DNA of 64,000 bases from Humulus lupulus. Taxonomy: Eukaryota; Streptophyta; Magnoliopsida; Rosales; Cannabaceae. How positions within the stretch are numbered: position 1 is the stretch's first letter; each line of letters starts with the position of its first letter. Made by a program: the position numbers and the translations under genes. The notes beneath the pieces are model-generated. The model had not been told where the DNA came from. It worked only from the letters and a program-made list of their open reading frames with translations, and did not search any database. Shown in pieces: positions 34,732 to 46,340 of the stretch. The DNA lies in contig NC_084797.1 of assembly GCF_963169125.1 (NCBI RefSeq), positions 102,139,868-102,203,867 of the forward strand, in the 5' to 3' direction.

Positions 34732-36600
34732 TATAACGCTCCAATTTCTTGAAGCGTTAATTTGACAATTACCATAATTGAAGTTTAAAATAAAATTACT
34801 CTTCTACTTTTAGAAATCGATCGTAAATACAACTCAAACGTTTAAAAGAATGAAACTCTGGAGTTTCCTAGTTTTCATAAATAAAATAAAATAAACAACT
34901 GAAAAATTCCAATCGATAAAACTAAAACATTATTCTAAAATTACTTAGTAAATTTCCAATGTAGGTCAGTTCCTTTATGGTCTTTAAATCCTTGACATGT
35001 ACGCCCTCTGCCAAAGCTCTCCAACTTATTGCGTAATAACCACATCTTTGCCTTTACCTGCAGCACAGAGTACCCATGAGCCAAAGCCCAGCAAGAAGAG
35101 TTGTCTAGGACACAACTGCATAACCTTAACCAGGATTTTAAATCAATAACAATAAAGATAAATATTCATAACTCATGAAAAGACGTAGCCCAAGTTGAGT
35201 TGGACAAGTACTGTATAACGTAAGCATGCAATTTCAACATATCATAAGTATGCATTTTCGTAACGTAGACATGCATTTTAAAACATAAGCATGCCAAGCA
35301 GTTATGACATACACATACACAACACATAACCACAATTACATATAAGCTCTTTAAACATGATCATTCACTAGCACAATCATGCATTAACATAAACATATTG
35401 AATAAAAAAGTTTCTACCATAAAGTATGTCAAGTGTACACCCAGCTTGTAGGTTTCCACTCTTCTTACCTCAAAAGCAGCAGCGATCCACACACCCTAAC
35501 GCATGTCTTCAAGCATCCTCAGCGACCCAAAACATAACATATACCATCAAAGTTGTAAAATCCTCAACCAAAAAAAACCATAATTAGACCCATTAATATT
35601 CTTTTTAAAACTAATTCATCCTCATATTATCCTTGAGAAAGTCTTAAAACCCCTCTGGACAAAGTTACAACAATTAAAACCTATATCTAAAAGGTACTCA
35701 AAGGTCCTCAAAAATCACTTTTCTGGGCAACTGTTGCGATCGCGCTCACAGAGCACCAGGCCAAACCAGCTAAGTAGTGCGATCGCGCCAGGGTTGGGCG
35801 CGGTCGTGCTAGGTCTCTACTTTCAAAGATCGGATTTCTAAACTTGAAAATTGAACCCAAATCATAAATTCTTACCTTAAACCACTACCAAATCAGTCCT
35901 AACATGTTTCTAACCTCAATAACTTGTATAGATCCAACTCTAAACATGAAAACAACCTATAGTTCCTATCCAACATAATTAATAACCCAGTTTACTTCAA
36001 TCCGAAAGCTGACAAAACTTTAAGCAGTAAAGGTTTGAATGCTTACAGATCAAAATCCAGCCACAAGAACTCAAACCTTGCCGCCTATGAAATTCCTAGC
36101 CCTTCAACAACTCAAATTGGTGATCTCCTTCAAACCTCAAGCTTCAAAACTCAGATCAAGACCGAGATATTGTTCTTGGTCTGTTTCCCCTTTAGCCTAT
36201 TGCAAAACCAGAGTTTGAAGAAAATACAACAACTAAACCTATTTTACTTATTAATTATTTATTTATTCTGACTTAAATCATGTAAAAACCAAATTACCTT
36301 ATTGTCCCCAACCTCTAATTTATCCTTAATAATCACTTAATACCCCTATTGTAATTTCCAACCAAAACTAATAGTTTCAATTTTTCATAATTACACTTTC
36401 TATCATAAAACCCATAATTCTACTTTGACCCCTAATACACAACTTCTATTACAATTTGGCCCCTGATACTTGGAGAAACTAATGTGTGTGGAATGCTTGA
36501 CAGAGTACATAAAATTAACATACATCATAATTCGTATAATTAAACACATAATATCATACAATTTACCATAATACTCTTACTAGTAGAAGTGGATATTACA
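34732..36600 (-). mobile_element. Minus-strand Ty3/gypsy LTR (1869 bp) inside another LTR
   Basis: The plus strand starts TATAACGCTCCAATTTC (TG replaced by TA) and ends GAAGTGGATATTACA. Landmarks shared with LTR A include the CTCTGCCAAAGCTCTCCAAC-like block near 35010 and the GAGCCAAAGCCCAGCAAGAA block near 35080. No internal region follows, so it is probably a solo LTR. Flanks TTTGG and ATTAG differ at two of five bases, so the insertion is old or the edges are off. Confidence 0.68.
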
Positions 36601-36865
36601 ATTAGGGTGCGACGCAACTCGCTACTATAAACTGACAACAATTGCTTATGTTGTTTGTTTGATGCATGCTTGCGTGACATGCTTACATTATGAAAATGCA
36701 TGTGTATGTTATGATAAAATGCATGCTTATGTTTATCATGCTTCGTTGCACACTTGACTAGATTAGCACCGACTTACGGCTGGAATGACGTCGACAATAC
36801 GCCTTATGATTGTATTGTGAAATGCTATGATTATGTGATGTTGTGATAGGATATAGTATGCTATG
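36601..36865 (+). mobile_element. Likely continuation of the plus-strand LTR from 33104
   Basis: The stretch has repeats of ATGCATG(C)TTATGTT similar to those near 34560-34620 and in relatives. It ends where the TAT LTR of element G starts at 36866. Its own 3' end is not present, so G was probably inserted into it. Confidence 0.5.
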
Positions 36866-37743
36866 TGTTGATTGTCTTTTTCACTATCAACCCTAAAACG
36901 AGAGATTAAAGAAATAAGCAATATGAACACAAAGCATTTTACATGGTTCATGTTATAAAAGAACCCTAGTCCAATAGTATCTGGTATTAAGAGGATTGGA
37001 AGCTTGTGATGGCAAGTTCCAATGGTGTATTCTCATGCAGCGTTTAGATTGCTCTGAGTACAAGATGTTCTAGCTCTACCAAACCGAACCCTTTACAATG
37101 AGACTCCCAACACTATTTATAAAGGCTGTGGTAATTAATACTAATCATTTGTAATTAATATACATTCTTCCCATTATTGGGGGATTAATCCCAATTTAAT
37201 GCATTGAGCTACATTGAATAGAGAGCACAGCCCAGACAAGATCCGCGGGGCCCATTGCAAAAAGGTACCTACTTTATGGGGAACATGCCCCTGGTACTAT
37301 CAGGGCATGCTGTACGTATTTATGTGTCAAACGGCGTAGTGGGAGTGTGAATTGTCGAGTCGTACAATCGACAACATTATAGGCGGATCACCCAAAAGGT
37401 TTTCAAGTGCTCATCTGATGTTGTAAACCCGCACTGGTTGACATCTGGCGCCTTATCTTAGGCTGAGAACTAGAACCTCAGACCTAGGAGATGGCTGGGG
37501 TGAGGAGAGCCCTCGCTTTAATTTCTTGACCTAGAGAACCTCCGGCTCCAAGGGCAAGCCTTGGAGAGTAATCTACCTTTAAGGTATCCACGGCCTACCC
37601 ACTGGCGGAGACAAGCAACCTCGCTTAAAAGGATCTTCGCCTTGAATAAAGCCCTTGTGGGTAACATACTCCGAAGATGTCTAAGACCGTCTGAGCCAGT
37701 TATTGTGGGTTGCCATGTGTCGAAGGTGAAAATACGGACAACA
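36866..37743 (-). mobile_element. 3' LTR of TAT-type element G (878 bp)
   Basis: The plus strand starts TGTTGATTGTC and ends CGGACAACA, with a polypurine tract at its right. It shares the layout of the TAT LTRs at 42905 and 58176. The sequence CTATG before it (36861-36865) is the candidate target duplication; the partner is not in the window because the 5' end of G is lost. Confidence 0.8.
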
Positions 37744-38088
37744 TTTTCCCCCAAAGTCTCTACTCGACCTCGGGCAATGGAGACTTAAATTAAGAGGAGT
37801 GATTTGAAAAATTGGAGGGAAAAACGTTTGGGCTTTCTTCTAACATCACTCTTAAAGGTGAACCCACTATTGACGCCCCATTGCAGGGCTCGTCAATCCG
37901 TGCATTTAGTTAGGGTCAACTCCAGGATCCCAAACGCCTACTCGGCACTCAAGGTGTCTTTTCCCAAAGAAATAATGATTGCAATCTGTGCCTTTTGAAC
38001 CCTGACCAGTGGATCATGCCCATGACCATATCAGGGGAAGCCATCTGACGGTCTTGGGGAACTTGCTTTCCCCTTAAGTTTTATTGGG
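37744..38088. other. Polypurine tract and promoter region between G 3' LTR and antisense ORF
   Basis: The minus strand reads GAGACTTTGGGGGAAAA just before the LTR start, the 3' polypurine tract of G. The rest up to the TATA-like box has no gene. Frames over 37561-37998 are not recognisable. Confidence 0.6.
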
Positions 38089-38095
38089 TATAAAA
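38089..38095 (+). promoter_or_regulatory. TATA-like box of the antisense ORF in G
   Basis: TATAAAA lies about 200 bp before a GT donor that pairs with an acceptor directly in front of the ORF ATG. Element H has a TATAAG at the equivalent place. It suggests that the antisense gene has its own promoter beside the 3' LTR. Confidence 0.45.
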
Positions 38096-38298
38096 CCCAA
38101 AAAAAAATTCTTAGCCTCACAGTGTTACCGTATGAAAACCAAAACCCTCACAAAAGCCTCTCTTCTTCCTCACCCTTATCCTCAACCATTTTCCCGAAGC
38201 TCTAGATGATTGGCGTGAATCGTCTTACTAATTGGCCGACATCAAACGATATCTCAGGGTCAGGACTCGCCTCTGCACCTACCTTCGTTTCATCTTGG
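38096..38298 (+). other. Predicted non-coding first exon of the antisense ORF in G
   Basis: It runs from the TATA-like box to the donor GGTAAGTG at 38299. The acceptor TTTTTGTCTCAG at 40974 places the ATG of the ORF immediately after it. The intron is 2676 bp, but 2304 bp of that is a later solo LTR. It is predicted from splice motifs only. Confidence 0.4.
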
Positions 38299-38374
38299 GT
38301 AAGTGCCTTTATGTTTTTATTTATGCTTGAGGATTCTTGATATATGTTTAGGAATGTCAATGATATGGCATTTA

Positions 38375-40678
38375 TGTAACATCCCAAATTCCTTAATATG
38401 GCTTAGTGCCTAGATTAGGGGGCCGAGAGGCAATAATTGTGTTAATTATGTATTAATATTGTATGAGCATGTTATTATGTGAATTATATTATAATATAAT
38501 TATGCTTGCATTTTAGAAATGTTAAAATGTGTCTGTGTGATTGAGACCACATTATTATGTGGATATATTTGGGTTATTCAACGCGAGGCGATCCTAGTGA
38601 GCAAGTTAGCGGAAAAGTCACAACGGGAATTATAGGGCATAAATTGTGAGTAACAGGGTATGAGACGAAAGACAAAAGTTCCCTTGGGGGCATGTGATGA
38701 GTAGGCTAAGGGAAAAAGGGGTAGTTTGGTCATTTCTAGCCAAATGTGTGACTTGGTTGGCTGGGAACTTCTGAGATGGTTTAGGAAACTAAAGGAACTA
38801 AGGGAAAAACTCTCAGCCACACATTTCTCTCGCTCGTTCTTCTCTCCATCTCATGAAGCTTGGGAAAATCTTGAGGAATTGAAGAACTAAGATGGGGAAA
38901 TTGAAGTTTTGATTTTGGGAAATTTGGAGATTAGCTTAAGGGAATTATCATATCAGAGGTAAGGGCTTAAATTCGAAATTTTTTTATGATGTTTCTGTGG
39001 TTTTGGCTGAAGTTTAGGTATTTGCATGCTTGATAGTTGGGAGGGTGAATTTTGGGTGTGTTGATGAGTTTTGATCTAGTAATTAGCTAGGTTTTGTTGC
39101 TGGAGAGGGTTATGTTGATTATGGGAATTGAATTGAAAGATTTGAGTATAATTGGATTGTGTTTAGTTGAGTTCGTCTAGGGGAAAAACCCAAAAATTCT
39201 GGGTTCGAAGGGTTGGTCGTGGCTCTGTTCTTGGCGTGTCGCGACCCTCTAGAGAAAAAAGGAGCCAGGGTGGGCTCTGTGGCAAGGGCCGGCCGCAGCG
39301 CCACAATGGTTGGGTCGCGGTGCGTGTCTGAAGTCTGGGGAGGTTAAGCCTCTAGTTGGAAGTGAGCCGCAACATAGGAGCATGGGGTCGTGGCTCTTAA
39401 GGGGATTTTTTTCTCCAAGAAGGTTTTGAGTGTGGGAACTCAACCTTTTGTGCTCGGGATCGATTCTACTTCCGTGTTGGGTGGAATTCGACGTCCCAGA
39501 GGCTAGGACTCAGTCTGAAAGCCTTTATTCACTTGTTGTTGATGGAATTCTTTATCATGGTTGTGACTAGGTCAACGCTAAGGGCTCAGATTAGGGATCG
39601 TACTCAAGGGTCGTCGTTAGTAACTTCCACTTGGACCAGAGGTAAGAAAATTGCACCCAATGTGTGATGTACATGATCAGGGCTTGGCCAGAATATTGAA
39701 TGTAATCTTTATTTGGGCGTTAGGCCTATGAATGTGCATGATTATGATTATGCCTATGTATGTTTGACTAAACGTGTTATAATATATTGTATCTATTTAA
39801 ATGTATGATAAATGGAATATGTGATTGCCTGCTGAGATTAGTAGGCTTAGTTTATAAACTAGAGAATTGTTGTGATATCTAGTTAGAGATTGACTTATTA
39901 GTCGAGACATATCTGACCCAAGGGGCTCGGCTTATAAGTCGAGGGTCTCTGAAGCTCAACTTATAAGTTGAGGGTCTTAAAGCTTCTACTTACAAGTCGA
40001 GGGCATGTGAGGCTTGACTTATAAGTCAAGGACTAGTATGACTTGGCTTATGAGCTGGGATTGGTATTATGCACGTGGAGTGTAGGCCATAATGGCTGGG
40101 GCACCTTGGGAGTGCGACACACACTTTACTGGCTTAGATGCCAAACAAATTAAAAGGAAGTGAGACATGCACTTGTTCGACTCTAGGGTTGCTAGTTTGT
40201 ATAATGTGTATGCCAGATTCAGTTATCACTATTTGACAAATGTATTACTCTGTGAATCATTAAATATGTTTTCTTGCTGAGTCTTGTGGCTCACGGGTGC
40301 CTTGTGGTGCAGGTAAAGGTAAAGAGAAGCTCAACCAGCCATGAGTCAGAGGGCGATAGTAGTGACATGTACATATGCAATCCGCTCGACCACCACGGCC
40401 GAGATACTTAAGGAAGCTAGGGTTGAACCCAACTTTTGCCACCTAGGTTGGCTTATTATGTAACTTGATGTTGTAACCAACTTTTAAACTTGTAATTTTG
40501 GGATCCCGTGTAAAGAACATTTTTTTGATTAATGGAAGTGTTTATAACTTAATCAAAATTTTTAATACCTAAACCTTTAGTGGCTTAACCACATGTTTAG
40601 TCCAAATGACTTGTTTAACAAGTCCAGCGTTGATTTTAAACACACTTGGTAACGGACCCTAATTGGCAGGGCGTTACA
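38375..40678 (+). mobile_element. Solo Ty3/gypsy LTR (2304 bp) in first intron of G antisense ORF
   Basis: It begins TGTAACATCCC and ends GGCAGGGCGTTACA, with a perfect duplication ATTTA at 38370-38374 and 40679-40683. There is no internal region. It shows the plus orientation of element C's LTR. A 29-30-bp array with ACTTATAAGT cores lies at 39924-40058. The block near 39460-39515 with AGGCTAGGACTCAGTCTG matches 12505-12520 in LTR C. Confidence 0.93.
39924..40058. repeat. 29-30-bp tandem repeat with palindromic TTATAAG core
   Basis: Five units carry CGGCTTATAAGTCGAGG, CAACTTATAAGTTGAGG, CTACTTACAAGTCGAGG, TGACTTATAAGTCAAGG and GGCTTATGAGC variants. In several units paired changes keep the arms complementary (GGC/GTC, CAAC/GTTG). 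The same core is in LTR C near 12845-12960. A hairpin or dimer-binding role is inferred. Confidence 0.7.
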
Positions 40679-40974
40679 ATTTAGGATTCTATTTTTAGCT
40701 CTCACGAGTCATCTTAGACACATTTCGGTATTAAGGACGTTCAAAATGGCCCTCAAAAGTTTTTATGTCAATTTTGCATTTCTGGGGCTGTGATCGGAAT
40801 CTGGGGAATTCCCAAATTCTGGTAGGTTCATCCCCTCTGGCCTATCCTTAGGCACCAGGGATACCCCACATTTCCAAACTTTTTCTCTTCTCCCTGAGCA
40901 GTATCCCTAGAGTCCTCCGTGTTTTGGCCATCTTTCCTTCGATCAGAATACTAACTGCTTGGTTTTTGTCTCAG

Positions 40975-41748
40975 ATGTCCGAGGAACTCCAGCAGCTACA
41001 CGAACACGGGTTCTACCTCTTCAACCAGAAGATTTCTGATATGGCCCAAGAACAAGGTGCCTCCGAAGGCATTGTAAGGACAGGAGCCCAAGAGCCAGCT
41101 GGGGAGTTAGTCATTCGTCTTGACAACCAAGTGGCGGAGAGGCTCGAAATGCTCGAAGACAGGGGATTAACTATGGAGGAGGTTAACAGAGCCCTGCTTC
41201 CACACCTTACACAAACGTACGAGGGCGATGGGTTTGAAGCAGAGGGTTACCACACTCTACTTCGACAGCCCAATGCTATTGAGGCTATCATGAGGCACTA
41301 TTCAGTCGAGGAAAAGTGTCTCATCTGCCTCTGTCGAAAATCCAAAAGGGTGCATTGCAACGTCAACGGCCTGGGTGCCTGGAGCCAGGCCCACCTGATG
41401 GCAGGGGCTACCCTACCCCTCAAACAATATTTTATGAACTTCCTGAAGGTTGTGGGGATAGTCCCTTTCCAGCTTTCCCCCAACGACTACAGAGTGCTCA
41501 CAGGGATGTACATCATGTATTAGAAGCAAAGATCCTCTACTTCTACAGCTTCCGCACCACTCCACGGCAGAAGAACACCAAACAAGACTGGTACTATGCC
41601 TTGGCAAAGTACGCGGCCTCGTCGCTCGACTACAAGGCTCCTCACCATATAAAGAATCATTCTTGGGATTACAAGGATGCCTTCTTCTTCACGAATGGCT
41701 TCCCGACTCGCAGCAATCTGACCCTAATTCTCGACATCGCCAGAGTTG
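40975..41748 (+). pseudogene. TAT antisense ORF of G, conserved N-terminal exon
   Basis: It starts MSEELQQLHEHGFYL right after the acceptor. The conserved part GAWSQAHLMAGATLPLKQYFMNF...GIVPFQLSPNDYRVLTGMYI (about residues 125-180) matches the 'putative gypsy type transposon' family (Pfam Transposase_28) known from antisense ORFs of TAT elements, and aligns with element H near 60090-60240. A frameshift near 41520 leads into YFYSFRTTPRQKNTKQDWYY. A donor GTGAGT follows at 41749. Function is unknown. Confidence 0.78.
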
Positions 41749-42028
41749 GTGAGTATCTTCCCGGCCATGTTATCTTTCACAATTTCAGGGCTTTTTTGTG
41801 TTCGACACTTAGTCAATTCCTTTTGAATAAGTCCTTTCTTTCGAACCGACTATGTGCGAGTTGACTGCCCGAAGCTTCTCCTAACTAGGCGACAACAACG
41901 AGGCTTCTCTCGTGGCCTCATGACGGTACACTTCTGTCCGGATAAGTTATTCATTCTCACGTTTGAATTCAATGCAGCGAGGCTTTATTAGGTAAACATT
42001 TTCCCTACTTTATTTTTTCTTTTTACAG

Positions 42029-42772
42029 TCTTCCTTGGCCTGCCAACACCTGGGAGACATCATGATGGAGAAGTCATATGAACTCCAGAGGTTCCAGGAC
42101 AAAATAACCTCCCCTAAGGTAAAAATCCAAGGCCCTCGGGAAGAGCTTGCCTAAGACCAGGTTGCCCTCAAAGTCGAGCAAAATCACTCTCGAGAACTTG
42201 AGGAAGCTGTCTAGAAGACCACTAAGGACATGCATCGAGCCCAGGAGGAGACAAAAACGGCCACTGAGAGTATGTAACGAGCCCAAGAGGAGGCTAAGAG
42301 GGCCATAGTTGAGGTTGCCCGAGTGGTCCTTGAAAACTCCCAATTTCAGGTGCAAGCTAAGGAGGCCATCATCCAGGTTGAGCTAGGGAAGAGAAAAGCC
42401 CTCCAAGCCATAGAGATGAACAAGTCCTCTCGGTGTAGGGTGGAGAAGCTGGAAAAAGAAGTCGACACAATCACCGAGGATGCCTTCTATGTGGCTAGGT
42501 ATCACAACCAAGACATGAGCTTGGATTTCACCGGAGAGCCCGAGAAGTATAGACTCCTCTTCGAAGAGTGTCTCCGAGTGACCCAGGCTGTGAAAGTGAC
42601 TTCAGCTGCTGAGGCGATCCAAGTGGCTCAAGCGGCTAAGGCAACCCCGTCTACCGAGGCCATCCAGCCAACTGAGGCTACTCTGGCTATTGAAAAGGCC
42701 CAGGCAGAGGGTGTCCCGAGTACAAACCCGATCATTGATATGGTGGAGAAGGTCCCCGAGGACTATTCATAA
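42029..42772 (+). pseudogene. TAT antisense ORF of G, C-terminal coiled-coil exon
   Basis: It begins after the acceptor TTTTTACAG (42028) and ends with TAA at 42770. The product is rich in Glu, Lys, Ala and Gln with heptad-like spacing (KEAIIQVELGKRKALQAIEM, RVEKLEKEVDTI), so a coiled coil is likely. An Ala/Thr-rich tail follows (AIQVAQAAKATPSTEAIQ). Three stops lie near 42150-42280. It matches the C-terminal exon of element H in position and character. The middle exon between 41865 and 42028 is unclear. Confidence 0.72.
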
Positions 42773-42904
42773 TTTTTATACTTAGGCTTGCATGCCATAA
42801 CTTATTGGGGTATAGACAATTAATCACCCGAGCCCTCGAGCATAGTTGTAATTACTTTCCCGTTTAAGAATTATGCTGCTTGCCTTGCTTTTTTATTTGG
42901 TTTG

Positions 42905-44126
42905 TGTTGACCACGATTTTGGCCAGCGACAAGTAGACGTCAAAATGACAATAAGCCTTGAATAGAAAATACGACACCAATAATTTTATAGTGGTTCAAC
43001 CCCATTTTACTGGTAATAGCCTAATCCACTTGAAGTTGTGATATATATCCTACACTTAAGATCAAATGAACTTGAGTCAACTGAGTTTCTTAAGTGTAAG
43101 TAGAAAAATACAGAGTTTCTCTCTCTAGAGAATACAAGCTTTCTCTCTCTAAACTCTCTCATAAAATTCCCTAAGAATGCCCCAAGTAACAGTCCCAAGT
43201 TCTCAAAATCAGAGAGCTCTTTTTCCTTTCAAAAGACCAGATCCCCTTAAATGATGCCATGAGCCATTTATTTATAGGCTCGTGGATCATACATCAGAAA
43301 TATCCCTTTGACCGGGTCCTTGGTTCTTCCAACCAACTTTAATTAACTAAAATATAAATAAATTCAAGTTACAATAATATAGCTATTATTTCAGGATATC
43401 TAAGCGATTCCCGCAGCAGTTGCAAATGATTCGGGTTGAAGCCGTTACGGAAGCTTTACTGAAGAGTTACTAGACGGTAACTTCTGAGATTCTTATCCGT
43501 GGACCGACCAAATCCATCCCTAAAGTGACTGGTTGGCCAAGACAACTCACCGGTCGGCATAGGCAAGCACCTTTTAGCACACCTCTGGTTGGTATAGGCA
43601 AAGCACTCCTCTAGCACGCCACCTCTGGTCTAACATGACACATCTCTGGTCTAGCATGACACATTTCTGGTCTAGCAAAGCACTTTACTGGTCTAGCAAA
43701 ACACTTTACTAGTCTAGCAAAACACTTTACTGGTCTAGCAAAATACTTTGCTGGTCTAGCAAAACACTTTACTGGTCTAGCAAAACACTTTACTGGTCGG
43801 GCAAAACACTTTGTTGGTCTAGCAAACCACTTGACTGGTCTAGCAAAACACTTTACTCTGAAGTGACTGGTCGGACATAATTTTTTACTGGTCGGTCAAG
43901 AACCTTACTGATCAGACAGAAACCTTACCTGGTTGGTCAAATCACTTTCTGACCAGGTAAATTCATTTCCCGACCAGTAATATCACAACTCCATAGGTCA
44001 ACTTCCAACCTTTGCACTTCCTTGGTCAACACATTTATTAACTATTAATGTGTCATTTACTGACCATGCATTGCCACTTGTCACTTTTGATTGCCACGTC
44101 ATCGAACTAAAATTTTGGGGATAACA
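42905..44126 (-). mobile_element. 3' LTR of element F (1222 bp)
   Basis: The plus strand starts TGTTGACCACG and ends GGGGATAACA. The polypurine tract lies to its right (44127-44141). It contains eleven units of a 21-bp tandem repeat (43625-43855); the other LTR has nine. This accounts for the 40-bp difference in LTR length. Confidence 0.92.
43625..43855. repeat. 21-bp tandem array, 11 units, in 3' LTR of F
   Basis: Units follow CTGGTCTAGCAAAACACTTTA with a few changes. The period of 21 keeps any frame open, which makes spurious repeat ORFs. The 5' LTR copy (49375-49563) has nine units. Confidence 0.95.
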
Positions 44127-44141
44127 TTTGCCCCCCAAGTT
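44127..44141 (-). other. 3' polypurine tract of element F
   Basis: The minus strand reads AACTTGGGGGGCAAA directly against the LTR start. The same core recurs inside the element at 45884. Confidence 0.85.
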
Positions 44142-45050
44142 TATTATATGATTTACTCGTATGATAAACTTTTTCTCTAGCAAAATGTTTTTGAGGTCAT
44201 ACAAAAGCTTCCACCCGGTCAGCAACTTTCACTTTTGTAGTAAACCCACAATTGAACTTTTCTTTTCATGAAAACGGTAGTTATCAGTTTCCCATTTCCA
44301 TTGCTCCTTCGGGTTCATGGGTATAGGATGATCATTGATGTTATCTTGAAGCTTATTGAACCCTTGAAATTCAACTTGTTTAATCTTGTTGTAGTACCCC
44401 ATGAGTAGGAAAACATGTTTGTGCCCCATGCCCTTGAGGTTTGTTGTCTCTTCGGATCCTCTAGCCGATCGGTCATTTTCTTGGCCCCTTGAATACGTGT
44501 GTGACTAGTAGGATAGGCCTAGCTCCTCGGTCCCTTCTTAACTCCTCAGAAATAGCTAATTGGAAAACATTTATATGGTCGATCGGTACATACACTCATC
44601 TCTTCAAACCGCTCGGACACGCCCCCAAAGCTGCTCGGACGCAGACCTCCCAAGCTGCTCGAACACGCACACCAACTGCTCGAACGCACACCTATCCGCT
44701 CGGGTGCACGTATCTCAGCCACTCAGATCAGCGCTCAGCCACTCGATCGTGCGCCTGGCTTCTCGGATGCATGCCTATCAGCTCGGACACCAAAGCCTAA
44801 CCGCTCGGTTTTGTATGCTCTTAAGTCCTCGGGCTTGTAAAAAATGGTTCATGCATTTTAGGCACCAAAAATTTATGATTATTATTGTTGCTCTCATACA
44901 TTTTTATCTGGGCAGCAAAATATTTTTACTGCTTAGAGAAAATATTTTACTGGGTAGTAAATATTTTTACTGCTCAGAGAAAATATTTTACTAGGTAGTA
45001 AATATTTTTTCTTTACATTCATTTGTTCGTGTTTGTTTGGTTCACTCCAG
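44142..45050. other. Interior of F without genes; GC-rich 22-bp array
   Basis: At 44611-44830 a roughly 22-bp repeat (GCTCGGACACGC...) gives at least five clear units, then decays. It makes the low-complexity frames at 44489-44800 and 44560-44994, which I do not count as genes. The flanking AT-rich part has two copies of a short AAAATATTTTACT...TAGTAAATATTTTT block near 44935-45010. Confidence 0.55.
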
Positions 45051-45400
45051 GGACTCATCACTGTTAGTCATGCTCAACACCGAGAAGTAGACTATAAGGA
45101 GCTGGTCAAAGTATTGAATGATCAATTGGTGGAAGCCCAGGCAAAGATTGATGTTGACGATGTGCTTGCCTCTCTTGCTCTATCACTCTGACCAAAGGAG
45201 GTCCTGGATGTTGACGATGGTGTTAACCAATTAAGGACTATTTTACCCGACCAGTAGACACTCTTAGCCTACCCAACAACAGAGTTTCCTACTCGACCGG
45301 TAATATATGCTCAGCCGACCAGGGAATTTGTATCTGCTCTCCCGACCAAGAAAACTTTGCACCTGGTCAGCTAAACTTTGTATCAGGCCAGTAGTTTACT
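45051..45400 (+). pseudogene. Remnant of the TAT antisense ORF in F
   Basis: After an acceptor-like TTCACTCCAG (45041-45050) a short frame encodes HREVDYKELVKVLNDQLVEAQAKIDVDD and stops near 45190. It is charged and helical like the C-terminal coiled coil of the intact ORF in H, and lies in the same place relative to the 3' LTR. The conserved N-terminal domain is absent. Confidence 0.5.
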
Positions 45401-46340
45401 CATTTTTTCTTATACTATTGTGAAGATAATTGTTGCTTAGCATCTTTGATATTTTTCTCGTACAGTTGAGCTGTTGGCATTTATACTTTACTTTCTTTGC
45501 TAACTTGAAACATTCTAAGTCTTTTTAGACTTAAAACATTATAAGTTTTTTGTGAATAGTAAAGTCACTCTGATGCATGTCTTATATTTTCGCATGAGTA
45601 CTTAGTTTTCTAACTTAGAAATTCTAGACATTTCATAAGTCCCTACTAAGTATACTTTCTCACACTCTTATTGCTCTAACATTTTATGAGCATAATGTTT
45701 ATTGTCACACAAATATCTGATTATAACTTGAAATTTTGAAAAATTCCAAGTTACTCAAGCTTTGTCAAACAAGTTAGCTTAATGGCCTTTTTTTACTTCA
45801 AAAATTTACAAGTCAGCCTAAAAACAAATATCTTAACTCGTGCTCTTATTGCATGTGTTAAATTATATACCAGTATACCCCATGTGCCCCCCAAGTGATC
45901 GAGGGTTGAAAGATCTTTGGTCACCTCCTACTTGACCGAATCTGTTCGAGCAGTTAATTACTCATGAAACACATAAAATATATGGAAAATATTCGAGCAG
46001 TTGAACACTGCTTGAACATACCGACCAATTGAACACTGTTCGAATAATTAACACACATGCACATTTATAGCAAGAATCGACCACGCTGTGCGTAATCTAT
46101 TTTATTACTCGTAAATAAAAAAAAAAGGACAAAACGTATCTAATAACGAGTCTTAAACAACAAAAATTGTTGAAAAATAGATGACTGGTCAGCAAATAAC
46201 CAGCTCATAAACCAAATTTAAATAACAAGTTAAACAACTCAAAATTAAGCTACCACTCTGAAAGTGGTATTTAGTGATAATATATCCTCATATGCTCACC
46301 ATTCTAGTGGTTCCTAATCAGGCTCCGTTCACCAAATCTG
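45401..46340. other. Interior of F between antisense remnant and gag
   Basis: No gene. It contains an internal polypurine-tract-like site at 45884-45900. Near 46325-46289 the minus strand resembles the last codons of TAT integrase as seen in H (62820-62781), which marks the edge of the pol deletion. The rest is AT-rich untranslated sequence. Confidence 0.5.
45884..45900 (-). other. Internal polypurine-tract-like site in F
   Basis: The minus strand reads GATCACTTGGGGGGCAC. The core CACTTGGGGGGCACAT also occurs at 62444-62460 in H, and a variant at 51084-51099 in G. All three are downstream of integrase (or its remnant) and upstream of the antisense ORF. Confidence 0.6.

Noticed and set aside
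41316..41864. 182-codon ORF as a separate gene
   Set aside because: Its second half is the frame-shifted continuation of the G antisense ORF; its first half is a shadow of the same exon.
44489..44994. Thr/Arg/Ala-rich ORFs in element F
   Set aside because: They come from the 22-bp GC-rich array and have no recognisable domain.
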